Of a DNA stretch of 64,000 nucleotides, positions 12,640 through 24,589 are shown in pieces. Position numbers and translations under genes: made by a program. The notes under the pieces are model-generated. The model was not told where the DNA came from. It worked only from the letters and a program-made list of their open reading frames with translations, and did not search any database. Positions within the stretch are counted from its first letter, which is position 1. Every line of letters starts with the position of its first letter. This DNA is from Pachypanchax playfairii (taxonomy: Eukaryota > Chordata > Actinopteri > Cyprinodontiformes > Aplocheilidae), in NCBI GenBank assembly GCA_006937955.1, contig SSNP01000351.1, positions 199,668 through 263,667 of the forward strand. The letters run 5' to 3'.

Positions 12640-13520
12640 ATCTTAGGCTCCGCCCTCTGAGTCCTCAGCCTATCAGGGTAATCCTTCCTCAGAAATATTT
12701 AAAAATGTCCAATCGGAAAGTGAGTTTTCTGCAACACAAACATCTGGATGATAGTAGGTGTGATTTATGCAAATACAATCACACAAAATTTAATAAAGAT
12801 TCAGGAAAAAAAAAAAGTCTGAAGGAAGAATACGGTGACAGTGGTAGAGGTAGCGAGGCCCACCTTCCTCCCCCATCTACCCGCTCCTCTTCCTCTTTAC
12901 CTTCAGGCAGCAGCTTATCTTATTTACTGCCTTTTTAAAGAAGTGTCAGGATTACCATAAGCACCTCCACAATTGTGCTCCCACTCAAAATAATTTTATC
13001 TGTCTTCGCTCTCTGGGGAGACAATCGTTGTTTTATCAGGTAACTGAGCACCACCCACAATCCCCCCCGACTGCCTTTGAGGACTGAAGCCACCAGCCTT
13101 CTGTTTGCCAGTTTATATTTAGCAATACACCAGTTCATTTTCTCATCTCCCGAAAGGAAAGAGGATGACACAGAGACGGCCTCAGGAGGGTGGGGGTGGG
13201 GTTCACATGAATACCAGCTGGTTAAAAAGGTGCAAGTGAGGATGACAAATAGGAACGTCAACTTATTGTCTGCCTCTTTTCCAACATTTAGAAAATAATC
13301 TCCCTCCTGGTTTTTACTCTTTGTCCAACAAAATAATCATTAGGGGGATTTTTTATTCTTCTTCTTCTCTTTTGGCAACTGACAGGAAGCAGAACAGGAA
13401 ATGATATAATAGCTGCAGACGGGAGTGTTTCTCCCATGCCCGGCTGCTCCTCGGATGACCTCTGAGACTGAGCAGAGGAGGAAGAGGAAGGAGGAGCCGG
13501 CATGTTCGGCATTGCTGTCT
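12640..13520. promoter_or_regulatory. CNE-like block with SOX-type palindrome
   Basis: Mixed composition with pyrimidine tracts and a paired SOX-like motif at 13021-13031. Overlapping short frames on both strands argue against coding. Candidate enhancer by composition and motifs only. Confidence 0.35.
13021..13031. promoter_or_regulatory. Inverted SOX-type dimer motif
   Basis: ACAATCGTTGT places two inverted ACAAT half-sites one spacer apart, the arrangement known for dimeric SOXE and other SOX sites. Occupancy is unknown. Confidence 0.35.
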
Positions 13521-15600
13521 GCTCTATTTGGTGGTTGGATATTTAAGGAATCGTCTCCTGAGTCACTCTACGTTTAACTCCACAAATGGACTTTTGTGTT
13601 TGACTTTTTTGTAGATTTTTAACCCTTTAGTGCTGCAAAGATTAAAGATAACCCACCGTTTAGTTAATCATCATTAGCTGCTGCAGTCATCCACACAGAT
13701 GCTGTTTGAAACAAACAGAAAACCAGATTTTAACTGCAGAAACATAACGACTCACATGTGACTCACCCTGTAAAATAATTGCATCAAGGTTCAGATGATG
13801 TAAATCATTACAGGAGACATGCAGGGAGTTTCCTCTTCATGACTGGATGTGGTACATCTTCAGTCTTAAAACTGAACTTCAAGTCACTCGTGTGCAACTT
13901 AAAGCACATCGTTAACACGTCAGAATAAAAAAAAAAACAATCATGTGCATTTATAAAAAACAGACTTTACTCTCCACGAGACACAGGAAGTGCATTTTAT
14001 GTATTTTCTAACATGTTTCAATGTCAGAAATAAGCAAGAAAAAAACTTTCCAGCTAATTAGCTGCACAGTTTTCCATCACATCCAAATTTCTCCTGCAGA
14101 AGAACCTCAGAGCCACGGCATTATGTGAAAGTTTTGCCCCCTCCGTCTGCTAAATTTGGGCACAGGAGACTTAATTGGGGCCAAATCTTGTCAAAGCTTC
14201 TTCTATTAGTTTGGAACGTTTAACAGGACGTCACTAAAAGAATCTAAACTTAAAACAAACTATTCCTTTTTCTTTCCATGTTGGAATCATTGAAAACTTA
14301 AATAACATCTTCTGCTGACAAAACAAACTGAACTATAAGAAAAACATGAATTTAATGAACAGTTCTCCCGGGTTATAAAACCTTTAAGATTTATTGTACA
14401 GCTGCTATGTAATACAGAGAAATACCAATGGGAACTAGTAATTATTCAGTTTCAGATTAGTGAAAGAAAAAATCTTTCAGATTAAATATATTTTAGCATA
14501 TGTAAAGTTCTGATTTACAGCATCTTGTTGGTTTTTCAGCAGCAGGTCTCATACTGTTGATATTAAAAGCTACTCAGCTTAATTTATCTGCTCTTTAAGT
14601 CATTTCACTGTTTTTATAGACCCAGTTTAGTTTTCTCATTCCAGGAATCAGTCTGAAGTTGCATTTTTAACAACTGTTCCGTTCAGTTTTCTTCTTCTAA
14701 TTTTAATACATTTAACATTCACTCGGTCTTAACTGACCTGTATTTATTCTTTACTGCGTTCCGTCACTACGTCCACCATCATTTTCAGTTTCTTTACTCT
14801 AACAAAATATTTCACTTTTCTAAAAGGCCAGAATGAAATGTATAACCTGCTACACAAAGTCATTTACTGTCTGCTGCAAAAGTGACTCAGATTAAAAAGA
14901 AATCATTCATCCAAACCCTCAGGAAATTTTAAATGTGAGCTCTTTTAGCTCCAAAAAGATGTTGAGTTAGCTGAATTTCAGTCTGAATTCCATCATGGAG
15001 GATGATAAATACTTGTCAGAACTTTTCACCACCCAACTAATAAAATAAAATCTGTTTTTTAACATTTGTCTTGAGTTCTGGCTGGAGACTTAGTGCCCCC
15101 TATTGCTTCTGTGTATGTCACCATCATTAAAGTATGAAACAAAAGTAACACAAAACTCCCTTATTACAGTTTTATTTACAAAAAAAGTCACTGAATTTGT
15201 TAAAATTGTGTAGAAATATAATTAATAATTGACGTAAAATCTGGTTGTGAGAGATAGCTGCTGATGCAACAGTGTTCGGACTGAACAGAACTTCTGCATC
15301 ATCTCATACCTATTATACTGCATTAAAAATTGCGATCGCTTAAATTTCTGCCAAAAAAAATTCCCATGAAAACAAAAAGTGATATTTTTTCCTCACGTTA
15401 CAGCTCAAATGAAACAACTTTAAAATGTAAACATGAACTTGATTGAAAGGAAAATTGGATTTTCAGTATTTTGCAGAAGATTTAAGATCGTGTCTTTGCG
15501 TTTGACTCGGCGGGCGAGCGACGGTTGAAACGTCCTCATGGGGTTCTGCAACACTTTGACACTCACTATGATAGCTGTGCATTAATACCACTCACCATCC
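13521..15600. other. Non-coding, mostly featureless
   Basis: AT-rich sequence with no gene. A CTCF-like motif on the minus strand lies at 15092-15110. Nothing else is recognised. Confidence 0.5.
15092..15110 (-). promoter_or_regulatory. CTCF-like motif
   Basis: On the minus strand the sequence reads GCAATAGGGGGCACT, close to the CTCF core CCASYAGRKGGCRS. A single motif match only. Confidence 0.35.
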
Positions 15601-15944
15601 TGTCCTCCGCTCCAACACACACACAAACAGAAACCACTATTTTTGTCTCACAAGCATGTTAGCAAACACACAGGAAGCTTAAAGGACACACAAATACACT
15701 TCTCTGTTTATGTTTATGCACAACACTTGACGTCCTCTTTACATTTGCATCTGTGTACACAGAACTGCTTTCACACACACTCGTGTTTCTGCAGATTAAC
15801 AGCACCCTGCGCACACACACACATACACAGACTGAATTTATTCCCATCCTGCATGCATGCACACATTTACACACACGTCTGTTGTGGTTGGTCTGAACAT
15901 TCAGATATAAATGCACACATGTACGCACACACGTCTGTTTTATT
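15600..15944. repeat. CA-rich imperfect microsatellite region
   Basis: Repeated ACACAC/CATGCA-type tracts interspersed with unique sequence, for example at 15811-15828 and 15858-15876. The two opposite-strand frames here are products of this composition and not genes. Confidence 0.7.
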
Positions 15945-16800
15945 TTAAGGCCTCATATTTACGTCGGCGGTGCTGCCACGTCAGTGTGCGGCGCTACAAT
16001 CTCCGACACATTTACATAACATATATTACCCTGCTGTGTCTACCACCAAGTAAGTACTCAAGCTCATCCCGGCTCCTTTTCATATTTACAGCGTGACTGA
16101 TTTAAGATGGACTGATTGTGGGGATTTAATTACGGGGGACACAATGGCCACACAATTCTGTTTTCTTCTCTTTCCTTCTTGCGAGGCGCTGACACGCCGC
16201 ACACTCGGCTGCACACTGCCGAGGAATGTTTTACACTCCAAATGAGCTGTGCTTGCAGAAGAATTTAATTTGATCTGCTGCTGTAATTGTGCTCTCACCA
16301 AAAAAAAAGAGGAAAAGAAGAAGAGGGGTGGTGGAGGCTGGATGGGGCATGCTGGGGTGGGGGGGGTCGCAGTTCGTGCAACTTTAAAATGTAATATGCA
16401 CAAAAAGTAAATTAACTCAAGAGAAGAGGCCCTTGTGATGTGTTGACACTTGCAGTGGGTTCTCTTACGGGGAAGGGTGGGAGGAGGAGGAGGAGAGTGA
16501 GGATATCAGGGAGGGGTGAAGAGGGAAAAAGGGAGACGGGGAGGGGGGGTAAAAAGAAATGGCCATGATAAAACACCACAAAGAAAAGCGTTATGAATTT
16601 TATTAATGACTTGCAAGACAGTATGCAAAACATCAAAGGTCCACGGGAAAGATTAATGACCCTGTGTGAGACTGTTTAATTACCTCCAGCTAATTAGATT
16701 CTTGACCAAATTTTTAATATCTGAGTTCGTGCTCGACGCTTAATTGAGATTCCACCATATTTATCAATCTTTTTAAAAAAAAAACTTGGTGGTTAGTTTG
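15945..16800. promoter_or_regulatory. CNE-like block
   Basis: A non-repetitive stretch, GC-mixed at its start and AT-rich at its end, with TAATTA cores at 16677-16682 and 16691-16696. G-rich runs lie at 16325-16370 and 16470-16550. Short frames on the minus strand are low complexity and not convincing. Candidate enhancer by appearance only. Confidence 0.35.
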
Positions 16801-17889
16801 TTCCATTTAGCCTTTCTCTTGCTGCTCTTGACACTTTGTTACCAGAGTTATGGATCTCATCCAGGTTGAGAGGAGAAGGTTCCCTAAAACGAGTGGGGGG
16901 GGGGTATCAGGCTCATCTCAGTTTCTAATGAAGTACACTTGCTAATAAACAGAATTAGCGAGCTCTGTCAACTCTCCATGTTGTCTTATAATTCTCTTAT
17001 CTGGACCTGAGCGGAGGGAAGACGAGCTCTCCAAGGAGCCGCTCTCCATCTACGTCTCCTTTCTCCTCTCCTTCCATTTTCCTTCTCCGGATTATGGTGT
17101 TTACTAGAACGCACTCGGTTTCATCTAAATCGTTAGCTTTGAACTTCCAGCACATATTATCTGTTCTGTGACCCCGTTGTTGTTGTTGTTGCTGCTGCGA
17201 CTGCTGCAATAATTGCACTTGGATTATTGCAGTGAAGTCAGAGACGACTCTTCCTCTGAGTTCAGGGTTTTTCTGTCACCTCTGCAGCTGTCTGGACATT
17301 TAACCAGCTAAAACTCAAATACAAATAAAAACTTCAAGCTCATTATTAAATCTGAGGTTTCCTGCCTGGAAACTGCAGCATGAAGAAAAACATTTGTAAA
17401 ACTATACTGACTTTTCTGATGTATATTTATATATTTTCACCTGTTAAGGCCTTCACAACTAAAATGAGGTCATTATTTACAGATGAGGAAGTCAGCAAAT
17501 TATTCTACCTGATCATTGATCTCTGAAACAAAAAGAAAAATCTGGGGTAAAATGTTCCACAATTTATGACCCGTATTTTTTTTTTAATTCAGCAAAATAA
17601 AAAACTATTTTGAAGATTTTTAAGGATTATTTGTTTTTTTTAGAAAACATACATCAATTATAAAATGTGTGTTTTAGCATAAAAGAACCTGATTTTAGTG
17701 TTTTTGTTTTTGGAAACATTTTTGCAGAGAATGTCTCAAACTGGAGTTTAAGTTGTAGATTGTACAAAGCGTCATGCACAGCGCCATCTGCTGCCCAAAC
17801 ATTGACACTACAACACATCCACTGAAACATGTTCAAAGAGCCCGGCAGCAGCTGAGATCGTATCACTGTGTCAAGTTTCACAACACTAC
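16801..17889. other. Non-coding with a GTT/GCT microsatellite
   Basis: A trinucleotide run (GTT then GCT) lies at 17176-17198, and a CTCF-like motif at 17779-17798. Otherwise AT-rich, with no gene recognised. Confidence 0.5.
17779..17798 (-). promoter_or_regulatory. CTCF-like motif
   Basis: The minus strand reads GGGCAGCAGATGGCGCT, a good match to the CTCF core (CAGCAGATGGCGC). Confidence 0.4.
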
Positions 17890-18420
17890 TTTCAGAGAGG
17901 GTTAAGCTTTAATTAGCATGAATTCGTTATGTATATAAAAAGGTCTCGTTCTCCCTTGATACTCCTCGTTTTCTCTTGGTTCTTTTTTTCCCTGCACTCC
18001 TGTTCACTTTACTTTCTGTCTGTTTCCCCCTCTGCTTCAACATCAGGCTCATTCTTTCGCTCCCTCCATCTCTTCGTTTCCATCTGCATCTCTCTTTAAA
18101 GCCTGAGATCTAAATAGGAGTAGATCACCTCCCTCGCTGGCGTTTCATTAGTGGCAATTAGAAAGCCGGTGCTGCTTCGTCCCATAAGGCTCGGCGGGGA
18201 GAGGCAAGACGCAGGCCGCTTTAGCTCATTGAGATGAAGCACGTATGACAACGCTTTCATCAACGGGCAACAATTCCTCGCCGACATATTTGAGCTGAGT
18301 GTCAGAGGTACCATTCTGACAATTATGACAATTAACACTGTCAAAATAAAGCCATTAGCTTAGCGAGAGGGCAAACCAATGTACTTAATTACAGGGTTTT
18401 CTGTCAAAATGGATTCCCTT
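17890..18420. promoter_or_regulatory. CNE-like block
   Basis: A compact non-repetitive block with TTTAATTAGC, CATTAGTGGCAATTAG and GACAATTATGACAATTAAC motifs, including paired ACAATTA half-sites near 18319-18333. It resembles homeodomain/SOX enhancers. The single minus frame lacks any domain. Confidence 0.4.
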
Positions 18421-20540
18421 CAGACTATTTCAGGAGAGGAATAAAGAAAATGTAATAAGTTGAGAGTATGGTGGGGGCCGGGGTAAAATAGCTGACATCT
18501 GCTGCTGTATTATTGTTCGCCTCGGGTTGATGTAGCTGAAGCATCCTGTTGGAAGAACACAAGCTTTACACTCAACTGAAAAGTGTGGGAACAATAAAGA
18601 GTCACATGTCCTTCAATGCAGATGTTTAACATTAAATATTAATGAATAATTTCCAACTTCTGAGTTTCAAACAAGTTTTATGTTGCAGTATTTTATTCTG
18701 TTCTTTATGTGACATCCTGTATTGCTGTAACACTGTAAATTAGAACATCCCGTTTTATTTTATTTTAGTGTTTGAATTGATTTCTGATCATTTTCAGGTG
18801 TAAGAACATAAAATACTTAGAGTTTTAACAATTTTATGGCTTTTTGAAATGATTTTTAAGAATAAATTGTTCAGACTCATTTCTCATCTTTTATTTTCAG
18901 GTAAAACATTAACTTCTTCCTAACACTGTATTTGAGGTAATCTGAAGGCCACAGTTTGAGATCAGAACTTGTGTATTTAATCTTGACTTGCATACTTGAT
19001 TTGGTACTTTTTTTTCCACCAAAACAAAAACAAAAAATCATGAACAATGCAACGTTAAGTGAGCAGCTGATAGGAAAAGAAAAGTGGAACACCAGTGAAG
19101 CATGAAGAGCAGAAAGTGGATGGTTTGGGTTTGTGTCAGTCCCACAGAACAAAAAAAAAAGAACTAAAGTGTAAAACATCATAAAATTGAGTTTTGTCAC
19201 CTTTAAAATATGCAGGACTGTCTGCGAGCGCTCCGGGGGAATCTGCTCAGCTTTGAAGCGCCAATGTGAAAATACAATTACACAATCTCCAGGGAGACCC
19301 TGGCCTGTCACATTATATTTACCTTAAGTTAAAGAGAACGTCTACTTGCTTCTGTGCATCCATCCATCCATCAAGCATCTTCTCTGAGTAGATGAGGTCA
19401 TTCTTTGACGGATTGAGTGTCTTCTTACAGAGCAGCTTCTGCTTGTGAAACAATAAAAACCAGATGTGTTTAAAAGACTATCTGGGTTGTTTTATGGCAT
19501 GTACCTGTTTTCAGACACCCAAAGCAAATCCAAATCACATTTCAGTGAGCTTGAGCTCCCGTGGGACCCGCACAGCAGGATTAGTGTCGCGCACGTGATG
19601 CCGAGTGCAGGAGTTTGTGTGATTTGAGTCAAAACTGACCCATGTTTGCATTTTGGGATGGATGAGCAGAGATGATACTGTTCAGCAGAGATAAAACCAG
19701 ATAAATTCAACATCACATCCTGAATTATTTTGATCAAAAGAACTTTATTGAACAAGTTTTTTCTAGAAGCATTTTTATCTCAGGATAAAAAATATTTGTT
19801 TCAGTTCTAACTTTTAGTTATTTTTAGAAAAAATTGACTAATGTTTCCTTCATCTAATGTCAAAGACTTATAGATATATTAATATAAAGTGCTTACATCT
19901 ATTTTAACTTTCAAAGTTCTTACTATGTTTCTTCATAGAAACAAACTGATGAATGTTTAACAGATTAAACTCCGTCATATTGAAGCCACTTGTTTCTGTG
20001 TTCCATCTTTAATAACTGACCTGCAGGTCAGACGACAACTCTGACATTCAGACATTTTCTGGATCAAAATCCATTCACAAAGCCAAGATCTAAAGTTCTT
20101 CCGGGTCAGTGAGGAGTTTCTCCCAACACTGTTTTAATTTGTTTATAATTAATGATCTCAAACAAAGCAAGAAAAGTCAGGGATGTAATTGATTGGAACT
20201 GTAAACTGCTCTGTAATTAACAAATGTTCAATCAGATGACACAAAAACACTCAAGTACTCAAATATATCAGACAACAGCATCTGCAAAACTTCCCACACA
20301 TTCCCGAATTCAGACCGATTACAGCTACAAACAACTCGTACTTCCATTCTTCTTCTATTATAGAAATAAAAGTAAATTCTACTAGTTTAAAGCAGATATA
20401 TAAAAAGTTTGTAGTTTTGGTAAAACTCTTAAAAAGTGAATTTAAATAAGTTCAACAAGCTGAGTTAAATACAAAATCTCTCCAGTGTATTTTGGTTAAA
20501 TTTACATCCACCATCTGATTTCTTCAATCTTACTTCCTGG
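18421..20540. other. Non-coding, nothing recognised
   Basis: AT-rich DNA. The longest minus frame (18877-19311) has no domain, is hydrophobic and low-complexity, and is judged random. A short CATC run lies near 19360. Confidence 0.5.
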
Positions 20541-21180
20541 ATTAAGTTTCATCTTGTGGGAATCAGTAAGTCTGAAAATCGGAGCGATCGGCTGTCGCTG
20601 CCGGTGATTTTCCTCTTTTTGGTTTTATCAAAAAAAGGAAGCTGATGAATCCTTTCAGATAAGGATGGGAGCCCTTCACTTAAAGCATCAAGTTATTAAA
20701 TGAGTATATTCTCCATCACGCCAAACGCTTATTGTATTTCACAGGGACAAAATGCAATTTTTATCATTTCTGTGCTGCACATCAAAAGAAAGTGGGCCGA
20801 GCGCGATGACTCACTGCACTAAGAAAAAAAAAAACGTTCTGTTTCCAATCAAAGACAATCAGATCTTCGCTCTGTTTCTTCGTTTCTTTGTAGATCTGCG
20901 TTTGTTTGATAAGGATGCGAGCAGTGACGGTAAATGGGTGGATAAGTTGAGACAAAAACAGTGACACGGCCCCTCTGTTGGCTCTTAGAGGCCGTCAGCT
21001 TATCAATAAATGACATCATCTGCCCCCCAGATGTCTTTGTGCCTGTCACATTGGTGGCACACGAATTAAAGGAAGAAAGAAATGTCCATTTTTCCTTATT
21101 AGAGCTGTCTGGATGAAGAAACACAGGGGACAACTTGTCTCTGACTGTCTCAGCCTGAAACTTTAAAATCAGCTGACTAG
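20541..21180. promoter_or_regulatory. CNE-like block
   Basis: Mixed composition with GATAAGGATG-type GATA motifs (20659 and 20910 regions) and a TGACTCA AP-1 core near 20808. No coding content seen. Candidate regulatory only. Confidence 0.3.
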
Positions 21181-22859
21181 CCATCTAATAAACATGCTGA
21201 ACTAGAGACACTGTTAAAAACTAAAAAATGCAACTAAATTAAAACCTGAAAGGTCCACAAGGTCTCAGTTTAGAGATCATAATTTATACCATCGCACGAG
21301 GGGGGGTATGTTCAAACTACTGCAGGTAAGACACTACCTGAACATAAGGAACTCCACACAAACCCACTTTGTCTGACCCAAAGTGTCACATGGAGGATCT
21401 GCAGCAGGAGCTCAAGTGTGGGTCGAGTCCTGATCCATCACTTCTTTATTTCACCTGAACTGAATCACAGCTTTCAAAATAAATGAACGGATTCTGACTT
21501 TCAGATTCTGGACATGCTGCAGCATCATCACAACTAATTTAAATACGGCTTTTCAAAATAAACACAAATAAAACTTGAGTTAAAGACGCTATAATTTTTT
21601 TTAATAATGATTAATTAATTCCATTCAATTCTGCTTCTGTTGCTGTGGGAAAAAGTGTCCCTGCTGCCTGTTATTGTTTGTAATATTCTGATACAATCAG
21701 CCCCATGACCAACCACCAGCCAGGACAGAAGGCCTCGGAAAGTCCCCTGTTCCAACAACAAAGATACTTCTGTGTGTTTCGTGGAGGTTTGGCACTTGTG
21801 TTGAATCTGTCATCAACTGTAAGGAATGATACACATCACATTATCATTGTGTAATCTTTATTTCTTGAAACATGTGATTTCTTCTGATACTAAATATCCA
21901 CAAATCTGTTGGATTACTCAGGTCACTATCGTAAAAGCCTTAAAGTAAATGTAAAAAGATGAAGCCTGTGGGTTCATCCTGCAGGAACAATGCTGTCGTT
22001 GTGTTAAAAAATAAACAACATTTCATTATATTATACAGAGAAGAAGTTCTGTCTCCTACAAACTCTTCTGAAAGTAACTTTAAAACTTGCCTGGTCTTAT
22101 CCAAGGAAAAGAAAAGTTCATTTACAATTATCACAACATAATTTCATGAAACTGAACTGTGCAATTACCTCCAAAAGTTGAACGAGTGAAAATGTAAAGC
22201 CAGTGCAGAAGCTAACTTGTTTTTCTGAGCCTCGCTGAAGACGGGCGAGCTCATTAGCTGTCAGCTGACAGCCTGTAAAGGCCGAGTGTTTGTGACTTCT
22301 TTTTAATGTTTTTTGAAAAACAGCAGGAGTCTCTGACTGTGAGCAAACCTGTGGCAAATTACACAGTGGGAGGCTTTTTCTCACTGTGACAAACTGTCTG
22401 ATTTTTGACACAGAAACTTAAAAAAAAGAAGAAGATAAACACCAAAACGGTGAGTTATCCTTTGAATTAAATTAATCAAATACGGACAAGTAAGAAAGAC
22501 AAACAGGTGGGAACATTAAAGATTCTTCAACTGCCAAAGTTAAATACTGAGGGATCATTAGCTGCTTAAAAATGATGGAAGTAAACAGGAAGCACATTAA
22601 CATGAAGTTTACAGTGTGTTCTCACTTCTCTATATTTGACCATGTGACCTCTCCTGATCATCAATCCTTCAGTCAGAGCTGGTGGCACGAGACGGAAACT
22701 TCAAAGACAAAGTGTGAGTGGCACAACTCAAAGTATTGTTTCTGCACAACAATGGAGAGCCATTACAGTGGAGACTGTTATCAGCTGAAGGCTACCAGGG
22801 ACGGTTCCTGTCTCATTGTGATCCATCTGAGTAGATTGTCCTGCACACCGAGTTCAGAC
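21181..22859. other. Non-coding, nothing recognised
   Basis: AT-rich with short frames only and no repeat family recognised. Confidence 0.5.
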
Positions 22860-24400
22860 TAAACATATTAGGGCGTTAGAAGACACACCTGAGGCTTATC
22901 TGATGGGAAACGGAGTTGGTACAATGTCCTAAAAAAACACACATCCTGAGGTTTGTGTTTTTAGACGGTGGCCTGATTTTACTGGATGTTCGGTGTGATC
23001 TCTCCAACTCTTACTGTGGGGGTGATTTCTCTTTTCCTTACAACCCTGAACACAACATGTGGACCCAAATCCACGAGTATCCCTCATGAAAAGTCAGTGT
23101 GACATCTTTTAATGATAAAGTCTCTGATGAATTGTTTATGGTGCTTTTACTGGTGTGTGTTTCTGCGTCGGGGCTTTGTGTGAGTTGGGAGTGAATAATT
23201 CAGAGAAAAAGCCGTTTGTTTTCGGGGTGGGGGGGCGAAGGCAAAGACGCATCCAAAACATATGGGAGGAAATCACATTGAAAGCAGTGAGCAGTAAATT
23301 AATGGTAACAGATGCCAAGATGTCTGGGTAGTGCTTTTTTTTCTGTCCCTGCTTTTGTTTTCTCAGAGAGCTTCTTGCATTCTTAATGTTGAGAAATAAC
23401 AGAAATAAAACTGTCTCTCATGTGAGTTTGCGTGTTGTCACTTTCTCTGTGCTGCAGCATCACAGCTCAATCCTAAACAAATCCACCCTACCTGTCCCAG
23501 GAGTTACCTTTCAGCACCGATTGATCCTAATTCACTGCAGTAATAGCTTTTCAGCTGTAGATGACGGCTCGACAATGACGCCATAAATTATTTATGTTAC
23601 CTTGATGATGCAGGCCTGCTCCGCTGATGAGATAAAACAGAACTGTGGTTTCTCCATTTGCCCCCCTAAGGAGAATATCTTGGCATATCAGAAATATGTC
23701 TAAGCTTCAGTGCCGTGTGTGTGTGTGTGTGTATGTGTGTGTGTGTATGTGTGTGTATACGATGCGTTGGCCTATGTCCAAGCTGCAACAAAGACAACCT
23801 TGCTCTTAATGGCACATATCTGGGAGATGGAGGAGCTCGATACATGAAAGCACTGTGATCATTACACTGATAGCAATTATCCTTCAGGAGGCTCTAATGG
23901 TGGCGGTCTCTCTTGCACACAGACACTCGCATATACACACACAGACAAGCTCGCAATCAAGGGTGGCGGGCAATTAAATGCAATGCTTTTTGGTGAACCT
24001 TTAACAACGAACAAAGCCTGACGACAAGGAGACTTAATTTAAAAAAAGGCCCCACCTTCCAGAACAAAAGAAAAAATCAGGACACGAGAGGGACAAAAGA
24101 TGTTAATGTTGTTTATTAATCTGTTCTTAATGTGTTGCAGTGGTCTGGAAGGGGGGTGAGGGGTCTCTGAAGTGGAGCTCTGGCTTTGGCAGGACTATGA
24201 TTGAGTGCAGGGGCCAGCGTAACGAAGGGACAAAAACAACAAGGTAATTAAAGCTTAAAGCGTGCAGTTTATGCTCCGCCATCCGTGACCGCGTAAGGTG
24301 TCTTCCATCACATCAACCCCCTCCCCAAATGAAAAATAAGTCAGGTAATTGTCATTGCACACTGCGTGTCAGTATTTATTAAACGGGTGATTCATCTTCA
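22860..24400. promoter_or_regulatory. CNE-like stretch with a GT microsatellite
   Basis: Non-repetitive blocks around 23500-23700 and 23780-24330 flank a GT/TATG tract at 23715-23757. They contain paired ATTA-type motifs and CAAAG (TCF-like) sites. Regulatory function is inferred from texture only. Confidence 0.3.
23715..23757. repeat. (GT)n microsatellite, interrupted
   Basis: A GT dinucleotide run interrupted twice by TATG. Confidence 0.95.
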
Positions 24401-24513
24401 TGTGGAAAACAGAGAGAAGCAGGTAGGTTTATTTGTCATAATTCAACAATTTATCAAATCAGGATTTTACAGCAGAAAGGACAAACAAACAGAAAGGAAG
24501 GATCTCTTGAGGT

Positions 24514-24516
<3 letters not shown>

Positions 24517-24585
<69 letters not shown>
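24517..24585. repeat. (GT)n microsatellite, about 34 units
   Basis: An uninterrupted GT tract of 69 bp. It generates opposite-strand Val-Cys and Thr-His frames that are not genes. The length predicts high polymorphism and Z-DNA potential. Confidence 0.97.
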
Positions 24586-24587
<2 letters not shown>

Positions 24588-24589
24588 TG

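Noticed and set aside
15600..15944. CRISPR-like or tandem array appearance
   Set aside because: Imperfect CA-rich simple sequence without regular repeat-spacer structure.
18877..19311. 144-codon minus ORF with hydrophobic stretch
   Set aside because: T-rich antisense of A-rich DNA mimics membrane segments. No family similarity seen.
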